A DNA stretch of 64,000 bases from a virus: IMG/VR virus record IMGVR_UViG_3300031758_000010, positions 1 through 64,000 of that record. One strand, 5' to 3'. The notes beneath the pieces are model-generated. The model was not told the origin of the DNA, did no database searches, and was given only the letters and a program-made list of their open reading frames with translations. Position 1 is the stretch's first letter, and each line of letters opens with the position of its first letter. This document shows positions 14,322-25,700 of this stretch, piece after piece. The position numbers and the translations under genes are program-made.

Positions 14322-17300
14322 ATGTCAGAGAGCACTTTATCATTTGCATCTAGTGAATCTTTTCGTAAATCACTTATTGTAAGAAATTTACAACCTTATT
14401 CTGTTACAGGTGTTTATACTCCACCGTCTGGCGATATAACTTATGAGTATAATCAATCTGATTTTTCAGTAATTGATTCACCTGATAAATTGATTGCAAA
14501 AAATCCATTTGCAAATCAATTATATCCTCTTAATGAATTTGGACCATCGGGTGGATTTGATTTCAACATCAACTATAATGGACCTCTTGTTCCAGTAAAA
14601 CCAACCGCTCAACCGTACTATCCATTAATTGATAGCCCCTTAGTCGGGTTGAGTAATTATTGGTTAAATGAATTAGTTACAGGTCCTGCAAATCAAAACA
14701 GCTTTATACCCGATGGAGGATTCAAATTTTTATATGAGGTTGACGATTTACCTAACTTAAATAAATATTTTTCGCCTTATTGGGACCCACCAACATTTGT
14801 TCCATCATTTTATAGTCCGTATGAGATATTAACATCTACAAATCCGGTTGGTTCAGACGGACCATTATCACAAGATTCATTTATCGCTCGTTTAGGTGCT
14901 CAAACATTAAAGGAACTTTTTATTGAGAGAATTAATTTTGAGATTTATCAAAACACGGTAGGGGCTGTCAACTTAGCTAGTTTACAGGACCCATTCGAGG
15001 CTAGTTTATTAATAACAGGTCAACAACCTTTAGTTTACAGAAATTGGAGAATTACCGTACCTGAAAATCCTATATTAGCGGCGGTTGATTTTGCGACAAG
15101 ATTAGCTGGTGCTTATTGGCCCGTGTCACCAATACCTGGTGATTATTTTGATGAAAACACCAACGGTAATTTACAGACCAGTCAAACATCAACGGCATTA
15201 AATGTTACTAATAATTTAACAGGTGGTTTTTTAGGACCGATTTTAAATATAACTAGAAATCCATCCGAAATATTTTTAGCAAATACAGGAAATGGACAAA
15301 GGTCGGCACTATTCAATAATATAGATTATAATAGATATAGACCCGCATATGATAGAGGATTATTAGGTACTTTAGCTCAAGGGTTGACAAACCTACTAGC
15401 ATCCGCAATTAATCCTAATAATGGAACGTTAATAGGTGGTTATTATGTTGGAAGTAATACTTCAGAACCTTCACAAATAAATTCACCACCCAATCAGTTG
15501 CCAATAAATCCATATGGACAACAGGTCCAAACACCTGTTTATGGTCCATCCGAATTAGCTATATTATACGAAGGAAATCAAGAAGTTCTTAATTTTGGAT
15601 TAGCTGGAAAATCTTTATCAGATGGAGGAGGAATTGATGGTCAATTTGTTTGGACATCGCCAAAATATAAAGGAAATGCGGGATACAAACCAACACCAGG
15701 TGGCGGAGCGGGAAGTTTGGACGAACAATTCAATTTAGTTAGTTCTAATTATACTCGTGACTCATCAACAAATATTGATTTTAAAGATAACTCAATATTA
15801 GACCAAACTCAAAGGTTAATTGAATCTGCTGACTTAGTAGAAGGTATTGCTAGATTAAAACACGTAGGTAATGCAATCAATCAAGTTTCTAAAGTATTCA
15901 ATGATGGATATAAAGAAATGACTAAAGGTTCTAAAGTTTTATCTTATGTTGATAATACCACAGGAACTCAAGCGGGTATTGAATATTGTAGAGTCTTTGC
16001 TAAAGATACTCCTTACTATACCTACTCTGATTTACAAAAGACTGAGGGTATTACTAATTCAGGAAGAAGATTTTCATATTCCGTATTAGATAACACCTTC
16101 AATTTGAATATTTCTCCAACTAAAAACCCTGGCTCAACAAATATTATTGCTGACGGAAATAACGGAACAGGTGGGTATGCTAAAAAATATATGTTCTCTA
16201 TTGAAAATTTAGCGTGGAGAACATCCAGTAGACCCGGATATACCTATGACGAACTTCCAACATGTGAAAAAGGTCCAAATGGGGGTAGGGTAATGTGGTT
16301 TCCTCCATATGATTTAAAATTTAGTGATACAAGTAAACCAAGTTTTAGTCCGACTTCTTTTTTAGGTAGACCTGAGCCGATTTATACATATAAAGACACT
16401 AGTCGTAGTGGAACTTTAAGTTGGACTATTATAGTTGATAGTCCTTCAATTATGAATTTAATTATTGAAAAACAATTGAAAGGTACTGCAAGAGAAAGAG
16501 TTGATTCTATTATTGATTCCTTTTTTGCGGGGTGTGTAAAGTACGATATATATGAGTTAGCCCAAAAATTTAATACTATACCGGCCAAGGATTTATATAC
16601 CTACCAAGAAATTTTGAATAATCCACAATTAACCGAAGAAGAGGTAAACTATGTTGTTGAATCAATACCAAAAGACCCTGAAGTTTGTGTGTCGGATTTA
16701 TGGGGAGATGTTCCTGAAACTAAAAAAGTGTCTAATGAGCCTGAATTAGAAGCATTTGCCGATACCTATACTAATTTGTCATTTTATTTTGATAATAATG
16801 TGCCAGGGCCTAATAATGGTACAACATCGAATGAGGATTATTTGAGTGCTTACAACTCATATGTTAGTAATAAACAAGTTTACGGAGCTCAGGCTAATAA
16901 TTTATTTAATACTGATGATTTTAATGGTAATGTTCTTGATTTCTTTGATAATGTTATAACAAATAATTTTGAAAAAATTAATAGTGGTTCATCTTGTATG
17001 GTACAAGATTTATATAAGATATTATCAGAACAAAAGGGAACTATTGTTATAACTTTAGAAGGTGCGGCTTCGGCTAAGGCAACGCCTGAATATAATCAAA
17101 AATTATCCGAAAGAAGAATTGATTCTGTAATAAAATATTTACAAAATTATTCTGAAGGTGATGTTTCGTTTAAAAAATATTTAGAAGACGGTTCTTTAAA
17201 AATAAATTCTGCCGGAGGGTCTGGTGAAAACACAACAATTCCGGTTGGGGAAGGTAATATATCTCAAGACCCAATTAATTGTACCGAAGAAACTAAAGAT

Positions 17301-19376
17301 AAGAACGGTAAAACTAATCAAGGTTCGTTAATTTATTCTGTAAGTGCTATGGCCTGCAGAAGGGTAAGGATTACTAGTATTAACTATACCGATATACCAA
17401 AAGAAGAAACGACATTTGTTAATAAAGTTACAGGTCAAACAACTACAATTGAAAATCCCCCTTCTGACGAAACATCAGGACAAGGTATAACCCCTCAGTT
17501 TCCAAAACCACAACCAACCATAACTATTGAGAAGAAACTAAAAGAAGGTATTAGTAAAAAAATATTAAGAAACTTATTAAGTGAATGTGATTATTTTGAG
17601 GTACTAAAACAAGACGTACCAATGGTATATGATTCGATTAAAGAAAAAATTAAATATTTTAATCCGGCGTTCCACTCAATGACACCTGAGGGTTTAAATG
17701 CTAGATTAACTTTCCTTAATCAGTGTACTAGACCTGGAGAAACAGTTCCTACTATAGGAGCGGATGGTAAACCAAAAACAAATGATGCAATTAACACTTC
17801 ATTTGGAGCTCCCCCCATTTTAATATTAAGAATTGGAGATTTTTATAATTGTAAGATAGTGCCTGATAATATAGCATTTACATATGAGCCATTAATTTAT
17901 GATATGAATCCTGAGGGTATTGGATTACAACCAATGGTGGTGAAAGTTCAAATGTCTTTTTCCATGATTGGAGGACATGGATTGAAAGAACCAGTTGACC
18001 AATTGCAGAATGCGTTGTCATTTAATTATTATGCTAACACAGAAATTTATGATGAAAGGTCAACATGGACTGATGATTCATGGAAAGTAATTGATAAGAA
18101 ATTAATAGACTCAATTGAACAGTCAGAACAACCAGCAACAGTTGCTAATGTAGAGAACCAACGAACTAATGATGGAGGAACAACAATTGGTGAAATTATA
18201 ACTAATATACCTGTTGAAAGTGGTCAAACTGGTGAAATAGCATATCAAAAAATAATGGATACCCTGTTTGACCAAACAAAAGGATATATTGATGCGGTTC
18301 CTAATCTTTTAGAAAAAATAATGTTGAATACAAACCAAGGTATTGTTCAGATTATAAGTAATAATAGATTATATAGTGAAGGTTTACTTAATGTTGATTT
18401 GGATGAAGTTGGCTCGGCTCCAATTTACGGAGCCCCAAATAAAATGGACGCGAAAATAAAAGAAATTTTTGATAAAGTAATATTAGAAATTCAGGACCAA
18501 ACTAACCCAATTATTAGTGAATTAAACACTATTGAATGGCAACCAAAAGATTTATCTGCGGTCATTACCAATATGGTCGATTATATTAATTCTCTTTCTT
18601 CTGAATTCTCAAACGGAATATTCACTACTATACAGGAATTAGTTTTGTTGGAACAAGATTATGTGCAAAATTTAAGAAAAATAAATTTGGTTGCAGATTT
18701 AACTGATGGTAAAATTATTGATAAGGGAGTTCCAAGACCCTACACTCTTTCGGGAACTGATAAGGTGAGTGAATCAACAACCATTGATGACGATACTATA
18801 ACAACAACAGATGATGAATTGTGGAATGATATTGCGAGATTACAATTAACGCTAGAAGAGTATTATGAATTTTTACAAGATAAAAAGATATTTGAACCAA
18901 TAGGTGATTTTACTGCAGATTTTATCCCGATATATCAAGATTTTATAGGTAATGCAGAGTCACCAACACCGGAAAAAACATTCTTTTTAGTTGTCGGTAG
19001 AATTTTTGATAATAGAACAAAACGTCAAGAATTTGTAAATGCGGTAATAAAAGGTGATTTAGAAAATGTAAAAGACCCACAAAAATTAAAAAAGAAATTC
19101 GAGGATATTGTTGATGATTTAGCTAAAGAATACAGTAAAGAAATTTCCGCCGAAGAAAAGTTATATAAAGACTTTAAGAAAAGTAGTGAATTTAAAGATT
19201 TTTCTGAAGGTTTGGACGAAAAACTATACCCTAAAGGAAAAACTCGTAAATTTACTTATACCACAGTACCTGGAACTGATGCGGAAACTCAAAAAACTGC
19301 TATTTCACAGTTATATAGTGGAGGAAATACCGGTGAGGATAGTACATATATAGGAAAAGCAAAATTCAATTCATAA
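14322..19376 (+). CDS. Giant baseplate protein with OmpA-like domain, 1684 aa
   Basis: A structural protein far larger than the T4 genes at this place. Residues about 870-1030 contain an OmpA-family pattern: an initial IVITLEGAASAKATPEYN strand and loop, then LSERRIDSVIKYL, as in domains that bind peptidoglycan diaminopimelate. A later segment (about 1165-1230) with FTYEPLIYDMNPEG and VKVQMSFSMIGGHGL looks like a phage baseplate fold. The N-terminal 500 residues are rich in Pro, Asn, Gly and Tyr; the last 300 are helical and charged. It is followed within 3 bases by gp53. A role at the tube base or central baseplate is inferred from position. Confidence 0.7.
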   Translation: MSESTLSFASSESFRKSLIVRNLQPYSVTGVYTPPSGDITYEYNQSDFSVIDSPDKLIAKNPFANQLYPLNEFGPSGGFDFNINYNGPLVPVKPTAQPYYPLIDSPLVGLSNYWLNELVTGPANQNSFIPDGGFKFLYEVDDLPNLNKYFSPYWDPPTFVPSFYSPYEILTSTNPVGSDGPLSQDSFIARLGAQTLKELFIERINFEIYQNTVGAVNLASLQDPFEASLLITGQQPLVYRNWRITVPENPILAAVDFATRLAGAYWPVSPIPGDYFDENTNGNLQTSQTSTALNVTNNLTGGFLGPILNITRNPSEIFLANTGNGQRSALFNNIDYNRYRPAYDRGLLGTLAQGLTNLLASAINPNNGTLIGGYYVGSNTSEPSQINSPPNQLPINPYGQQVQTPVYGPSELAILYEGNQEVLNFGLAGKSLSDGGGIDGQFVWTSPKYKGNAGYKPTPGGGAGSLDEQFNLVSSNYTRDSSTNIDFKDNSILDQTQRLIESADLVEGIARLKHVGNAINQVSKVFNDGYKEMTKGSKVLSYVDNTTGTQAGIEYCRVFAKDTPYYTYSDLQKTEGITNSGRRFSYSVLDNTFNLNISPTKNPGSTNIIADGNNGTGGYAKKYMFSIENLAWRTSSRPGYTYDELPTCEKGPNGGRVMWFPPYDLKFSDTSKPSFSPTSFLGRPEPIYTYKDTSRSGTLSWTIIVDSPSIMNLIIEKQLKGTARERVDSIIDSFFAGCVKYDIYELAQKFNTIPAKDLYTYQEILNNPQLTEEEVNYVVESIPKDPEVCVSDLWGDVPETKKVSNEPELEAFADTYTNLSFYFDNNVPGPNNGTTSNEDYLSAYNSYVSNKQVYGAQANNLFNTDDFNGNVLDFFDNVITNNFEKINSGSSCMVQDLYKILSEQKGTIVITLEGAASAKATPEYNQKLSERRIDSVIKYLQNYSEGDVSFKKYLEDGSLKINSAGGSGENTTIPVGEGNISQDPINCTEETKDKNGKTNQGSLIYSVSAMACRRVRITSINYTDIPKEETTFVNKVTGQTTTIENPPSDETSGQGITPQFPKPQPTITIEKKLKEGISKKILRNLLSECDYFEVLKQDVPMVYDSIKEKIKYFNPAFHSMTPEGLNARLTFLNQCTRPGETVPTIGADGKPKTNDAINTSFGAPPILILRIGDFYNCKIVPDNIAFTYEPLIYDMNPEGIGLQPMVVKVQMSFSMIGGHGLKEPVDQLQNALSFNYYANTEIYDERSTWTDDSWKVIDKKLIDSIEQSEQPATVANVENQRTNDGGTTIGEIITNIPVESGQTGEIAYQKIMDTLFDQTKGYIDAVPNLLEKIMLNTNQGIVQIISNNRLYSEGLLNVDLDEVGSAPIYGAPNKMDAKIKEIFDKVILEIQDQTNPIISELNTIEWQPKDLSAVITNMVDYINSLSSEFSNGIFTTIQELVLLEQDYVQNLRKINLVADLTDGKIIDKGVPRPYTLSGTDKVSESTTIDDDTITTTDDELWNDIARLQLTLEEYYEFLQDKKIFEPIGDFTADFIPIYQDFIGNAESPTPEKTFFLVVGRIFDNRTKRQEFVNAVIKGDLENVKDPQKLKKKFEDIVDDLAKEYSKEISAEEKLYKDFKKSSEFKDFSEGLDEKLYPKGKTRKFTYTTVPGTDAETQKTAISQLYSGGNTGEDSTYIGKAKFNS

Positions 19377-19379
19377 GTT

Positions 19380-19706
19380 ATGGCAAAAAAACAATATTAT
19401 AATAGATATAGTGAGTTTCTTGTTGATGGTTCACCATCGGTAGTGACATATGTTGATTTGCCTTCTAAAAGTACTGACAAAAGGTACATTTATAAAGTTG
19501 GTCAATCTAGATTAGATAAGGTATCACAACAATATTATGGGACTCCTTTTTTTGGGTGGTTAATTTTAATGGGTAACCCAAAATTTGGAGGACAAGAATG
19601 GAATATAGTTGACGGCAGTGTATTGACTATTCCATTTCCGCTGATAACTTCATTACAGGACTATAAAAATCAGTTAGACAATCATTTCTTTTATTATGGC
19701 AGATAA
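19380..19706 (+). CDS. Baseplate wedge protein, gp53 / LysM-like, 108 aa
   Basis: A short protein with a LysM-like core (residues about 34-90): YKVGQSRLDKVSQQYYG, then GWLILMGNPK and a final VLTIPFPL. T4 gp53 (196 aa) also carries a LysM-like domain and clamps neighbouring baseplate wedges together. This version is close to the bare domain. The stop overlaps the start of the following giant gene by 11 bases, so the two are probably translationally coupled. Confidence 0.75.
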   Translation: MAKKQYYNRYSEFLVDGSPSVVTYVDLPSKSTDKRYIYKVGQSRLDKVSQQYYGTPFFGWLILMGNPKFGGQEWNIVDGSVLTIPFPLITSLQDYKNQLDNHFFYYGR

Positions 19707-22700
19707 TTCAGAGAACATATTAGTAGAATTTGATTACAACAACATTACCATAATAGACCCAAACAAAGTTATTGATGAAAATGGTAACGCTAAAGAAAGA
19801 TACGTAAGTCAGGAAGACTTAGTCATGTATGCTAATTTGGAATGTAAACCAATTCCAAGAACAAAATTAGCTGTTGGGTCTAATAATGACGATATCATCC
19901 GAAATACATCAATTGCCTCTATTAATTTCTTAAAACCGGGTGGTAAACGAATACTTGAAAATGATTATACAGATAATTTAACAGGTCAGGAGAATCTAAA
20001 GTCGGAAAACAAGATTAATTCAAAGGATGAAGAGTATTATGCAAAACAAACCAATTTATCGGGAGGAAATAATGGTACGGTAGATAGTGGGTTGTTAGGT
20101 ATAACATCAATTTCTATACAACAAAACACCTCTTTTACTCCTGTGATAACAATTGAGTTAGAAGACGTTAAAGGTAGAGCGTTATTTGAATCGGGTAATA
20201 ATTCACCATATGCTGCATTTTTTAATATGCCATACCCAATATTTTATTTGACTATAAAGGGATATTATGGAAAGGCGGTAAGATTACCATTAATGTTACA
20301 AAGTTTTAATAGTAGGTACAATACATCTTCGGGTAATTTCCATATTACTCTTAGTATGATTACCTATAAATATAATGTGTTAAATGAGGTAACTATGGCG
20401 GCAGCAATTGCAACACCACAAATGTATCAAAAAAATATTGATATAAAAGGTGTTGAAGGAGGACCGTCACAATTTGCAAATATAACTAGTGTATCGGTTT
20501 CGTTAGGTAAACAGAAAATGCACGAGATGTATAGTGAATATAAAACCAAAGGACTAATACCCGATGATTTTCCTGAGATAACAATTCTCCAAATGTATTA
20601 TAGATTGGAGAATTTTATCAAAAACACTTTAGAATCTTATATACAACAAAACCTTGACCCATTAAACAACGTACAAGAATATGAAAAAAAGTTAAGAGAA
20701 TATCAGGGAAATATCGCAACTTATCAAAAATCGTGGAAAGATAAGTATATGGATAACGAAAATTTCTATGTTAGTAATTTAAGTGGGGAAAAACTTTATT
20801 CGTTCAAAAAAGAGTTCGATGAACAATCGAAACGAGAGGTGGCCTTAGCGGAGTTAAAAAAATACATTACTGAGTATAATGAAATTTTGAATAAAAATGA
20901 AACAGTAGGTACTAACGGGTCATATGAAATAAATGGAAACTTAGAAAAATGTGCTATCCCAAATAATATAACCTTCGACATATTTTTAGAAATAATTGAT
21001 AAACCCGAAGATGTCAATTTACAAAAAACATTAAATCAAAGGTCGAGTAAGAAAAAATTTACTAACGATGAAATTAGTAAATTACAAGCCGAACTAAACA
21101 CAAATATGACATTTAATTCGGGAAAAATTATAATGAAAGATGGGGGCATTGTTCCTGAATATACGTATTACAAATTTGGTGATTTAAATGAAGAACAGTC
21201 ACCTGTACCATTGTTTAGAACATTTTTAGGTGAAATTAATAGAATGTTCAAAGATGTTAAATCATATCGAGAAAAAATTCAAGACGCTCTTACTAAAGCT
21301 TTAACAGAAAAAATTCAATCAAAAGATAACGGAATTGGATTTGTGCCTACGATTAGAAATGTTCTATCTGTTATTTTTGCAAATGGAGAGGCGTTTCTAA
21401 GAATAATGGACGATGTCCATGCAAAGGCGTGGGAAGTTAGAGACGACACAGACAGAAAGAAGGCTATTTTAGACCCATCAGTTTCGAACGCAAATCCTGA
21501 TAATTTATCAAGTGGTGATAATACTAACCTACCGATATATCCATGGCCACAATATATTGTAGAAACCGCCGGAGAAAATGGGCAAGAAAAATACATTGTT
21601 GCGTACCCTGGTGACCCTAAGTATTCTAATTTAACTAACGCTACTTCTTATGAAAAATGGCCTGAAGTTGAATTTGTTGAAGAATTTATTAATGCGTTTG
21701 TAAATAGAAATCCTGAAATAGATAATCCAGAACCAGTATCTAATGAACAAACCGATATTAATAGACTTAGTTTTAATGCTATAGAATTTCCTGTTGAGAA
21801 TATTGTTTATGGCAATAAAGAAGAAGTTAAATTTTTCTTTGAAATATACGAAAGACTATTTTATACAATTTATTATTCAAGGTTATCAAGAGCAGAATCA
21901 TCAATTCAAGAAAAAGATTTGGTTAGTAGTATCATCGCAGACGCTGAAAAAACTAATTTGCTTTATGCTTTAGGTACTGACAACCCATTTTTAATTGAAA
22001 AATTTAAACAGTATGGAATTAATTCTGCTAATTTTGAAACCACACTCAGACATATATCAAATGGAGGTACAGGACAAAGCTGGCAAAATTTTATTAGAGG
22101 TATATTCAATACAAGTTACATAAGAAATACGGTACAAAATTCACAATTTGAATTTTTAAATTTAGACAAAATTTTAGAAACTAAATCAAATCCACTACTT
22201 TCTTTGGATAGAGAGGATGATTTTTTAAATTATATAACAGGTAGTAGCTCTTCTAATAGTTATGATTATTCAGACATTTATCCTTTAACTAATTTAAGTT
22301 GGTGTAAAGATAAATTAGCTAATGGTCAATCAATTTCGGATAATAAATCGGCGTTTAACACTACAAAAATTTTGACTTATAATAAGTCAAATAAGACTAT
22401 TACTAATTTTCCTTATAATTTATCTACATTAGAAAAAAGACCAATAACTAATTTTATATACGAAAATACTGTAGTACCAACCGCTGATACTACAACAAAT
22501 CTAGTTGATTTTTATAACGAAAGAGTACGTTCTGAACAATTAGTAACTGAAGGAGATTTAATTTATTACAATTATTCAGGACAAGTAGGATTTTATCAAA
22601 CAACTTCCATGTTGAATACACCGTTTTATGTGAACTCAATACAACAGGCGGTAGAAAAATTTAGAAATTATGATGACTATCCTTACACCGTACCTGCGTA

Positions 22701-25700
22701 TTTGTTCTTAAATAGTTTACCACTATCAACTCTAAGAGAAAAGTATAAAACTTATAAAACTTCCGATTCAAATATTACTGTTGAAGATTTAGATTATATC
22801 TTGGCTAGTTTGAAAAAATTCGGAGCGATACACAAAGTACCTTATGCGTGGATTTTGAAAATTGGTTCAATTTACCACAGATACAAAAAATATGTTGAAG
22901 ACAATATTGACATATTAGATGATTGTTGGCAAAACTTTAAACAAGTTGAGAATTTTGACCCTATTACTAATGTACCAACTAGAAATTATGGTTTAATAAT
23001 TAATGGGGCAAATATCGACATAGTTTTAGAAAAAGATACAATCATTGGTACCGAAACATCCACTCTGATAAACACAGGTTTTTATCCAAAACTAATAAAT
23101 GATTTCAATGTGTTTTATCAGGGATATATGATTTATAGTACTTTTACCGATACTGATATTCAGAACGGTTTCGATAGTGGAGTGACTTTAAATTATGTGT
23201 CAGAAGCCATTATTGACGAACCTGAAGGGTTTGACGATGCCAACCCTATGAGAGATTTACGAGTAATACCATGGTCTGTTAATGTGGATAATATAATAAA
23301 AACTTTTACATATCCGATACCATCCCAAGGTTCATTACTTAACCAAACATTTAATGAATGTTTTATTAAGGAAGGTAACATTGACAAATTAAAATTGGAA
23401 GTTAAGGGTAATCAGGCAATGTACGATGGCTCAATTAGAAATTTTTGGGCGGCACCTCACTATGGATATTTTGATTTATCAAAAATAAAAAAACCAGAAT
23501 ATGATGAATATATAAAAATAATTTTTACCGAAAGCGATGTATCGTCACAAGAAAATTTTGGTTTACACAACCCTATTGTAGGATACTCAAAAATCAGTGA
23601 AATATTTTCGGCATTTGATACAGAAATTTTAAATAAGTTTGAAGAAGAGTTTTTAAATTTTTCCAAATCAGTATATGATTACGATTTAAAAAATTTATCT
23701 GAAACTTTAACCAAAACTGAAAAATCTTTCAAAAATTTCCAATTTTTAATGAGAGAAATGATGAAAGTGCCTAAACAAAGTACCACAGGAGCAACAGGTA
23801 CCGAAGCGGTTTCAAGAACTCAAGAAATTCAATGTCAAACAATTAATTCATACATTAAAGAATTTTTAAATTTTGACTACGTATTCAAATATGGAAATCC
23901 ATCGTCATTCGATAAAAAACTATTCTACAGTTTTTCCAATAAATTTATTGAAGACCCATACACATGGGAAAAATATACTGAGGCAACACCAGACGCATTA
24001 CCAGTTCAAGGGGGGTCTGTTACATTAACAACATCACAAACAAATTTCCCTGAAGAATGGAAAACTCTTAGAATATATGTTGGATTTTCAGATATACCTG
24101 AACTCACTTATAAAGATAGTGGTTCATTTATAACCGATTTCTTCATAGATTTAAATGTTGGATTTAATGTACAGAATATCAAAAATTTTGCACCGATAAT
24201 TAAAATTTATGCAACACAAAAATTAACACAAACTCAACCACAAACTTCGGTTTCCCCATTACCAATACCGCCTGTTTTACCTACACAACAATTTGTGGGA
24301 TTAATAATAGAAATTTTTACTTTAAATGATGGGTCAACTGTAACTATCTATAAACAAAACGAAAATAAATTTTCATTATTTAGGAATTTTTCACAGGAAA
24401 TAAAGTTTGTTGGAGAACAAGTAGGTATATCTGGAGAAACCAATTTGAATTTAGCAAAAATTGCAATAACTGAAATTTACGGTTTTTATTCACAATCACC
24501 TTTAGACCCACAATATATTGCCGCAGTAACAACTCCTCCCGAACCACAGTTCCCATTAGTACCGAGTTCAACCAACAATTGGGGTAAAGTCACATTCATT
24601 AACAATATGGATAACTACCTAAGTGCTGTTGACAGATTCCAAGGAACAATTGTAGATAATTTAATGATAACATTAAGGTCTAAATTACCTTTAATAACTG
24701 TTGAAAACAGTAAAGGTGTTAGAAAAGATTTAGATGGTTCTCAGACAAAATTAGAACTATGGGAGTCATTTAAAGCAACTAACGATAAATGGATTTCTGG
24801 TGGTGATTTTAAAAATAAAACAATTTTTGAAGATTTACTATTATTAGATAGAGCTAGTAGGAATATTGGTGACACGGTTATTGCCGACATTTTTCATTTG
24901 AAAAATTTTATAATGGATGCTAGTCCCAAAATGTCAGTATTAAGTTTTGCTCAGTCTGTCTTATTAAGAAATAACTTCATGGTGATGAATATACCATCGT
25001 ATGTTAATTTCTATAATGTACAAGATGCGGTTAAAAATCCAAAACCTAGACCCGAAGGTACTTTAGAATTCGCTAATACTTTGTTTGGTACTTTTTTGAA
25101 TGTTGACTATAGAGATTCATCATCTAAAATGGTTTGTTTTTTCATCTCAAAACCATCAGAACATTTAGCAATAAATAAAAATGTTGATTACAGGTTCAAA
25201 GATGACGCTTTTGATTTGAGAAAAACTTCTAATCCATTAGTAGAAAATCAAGTTGGTAAAACAGATTGGGACAAATCGAATAAAGTTGTAGGATTTAATG
25301 TTGATATTGGGACACAAAATCAACAAATATTCCAAAGTTTTGACGTATCTCAAGAGGCAGGAACCTCTACTGCTGAGTCATTAGAGGTGATTAATCAAAT
25401 GGCAAACCAATCAGGTAATAGAGGAGGTGCAACGCAGAATTTATCTTTATATAACATTTATAAAAACAGAAGTTATAAATGTAAGATAATGATGATGGGT
25501 AACGCAATGATACAACCAAGTATGTATTTTAATTTGAGGTATGTACCTATGTTCAGCGGACCATATATGATTTTGGATGTAACACATAACATAGTCCCTG
25601 GTATGTTTCACACCACAATTACCGGTATTAGACAACCAACCGCGTCTTTACCGAAAGTTGACCAATTTGTCCAAACGATAAGAACAAATCTTTTAAAAAT

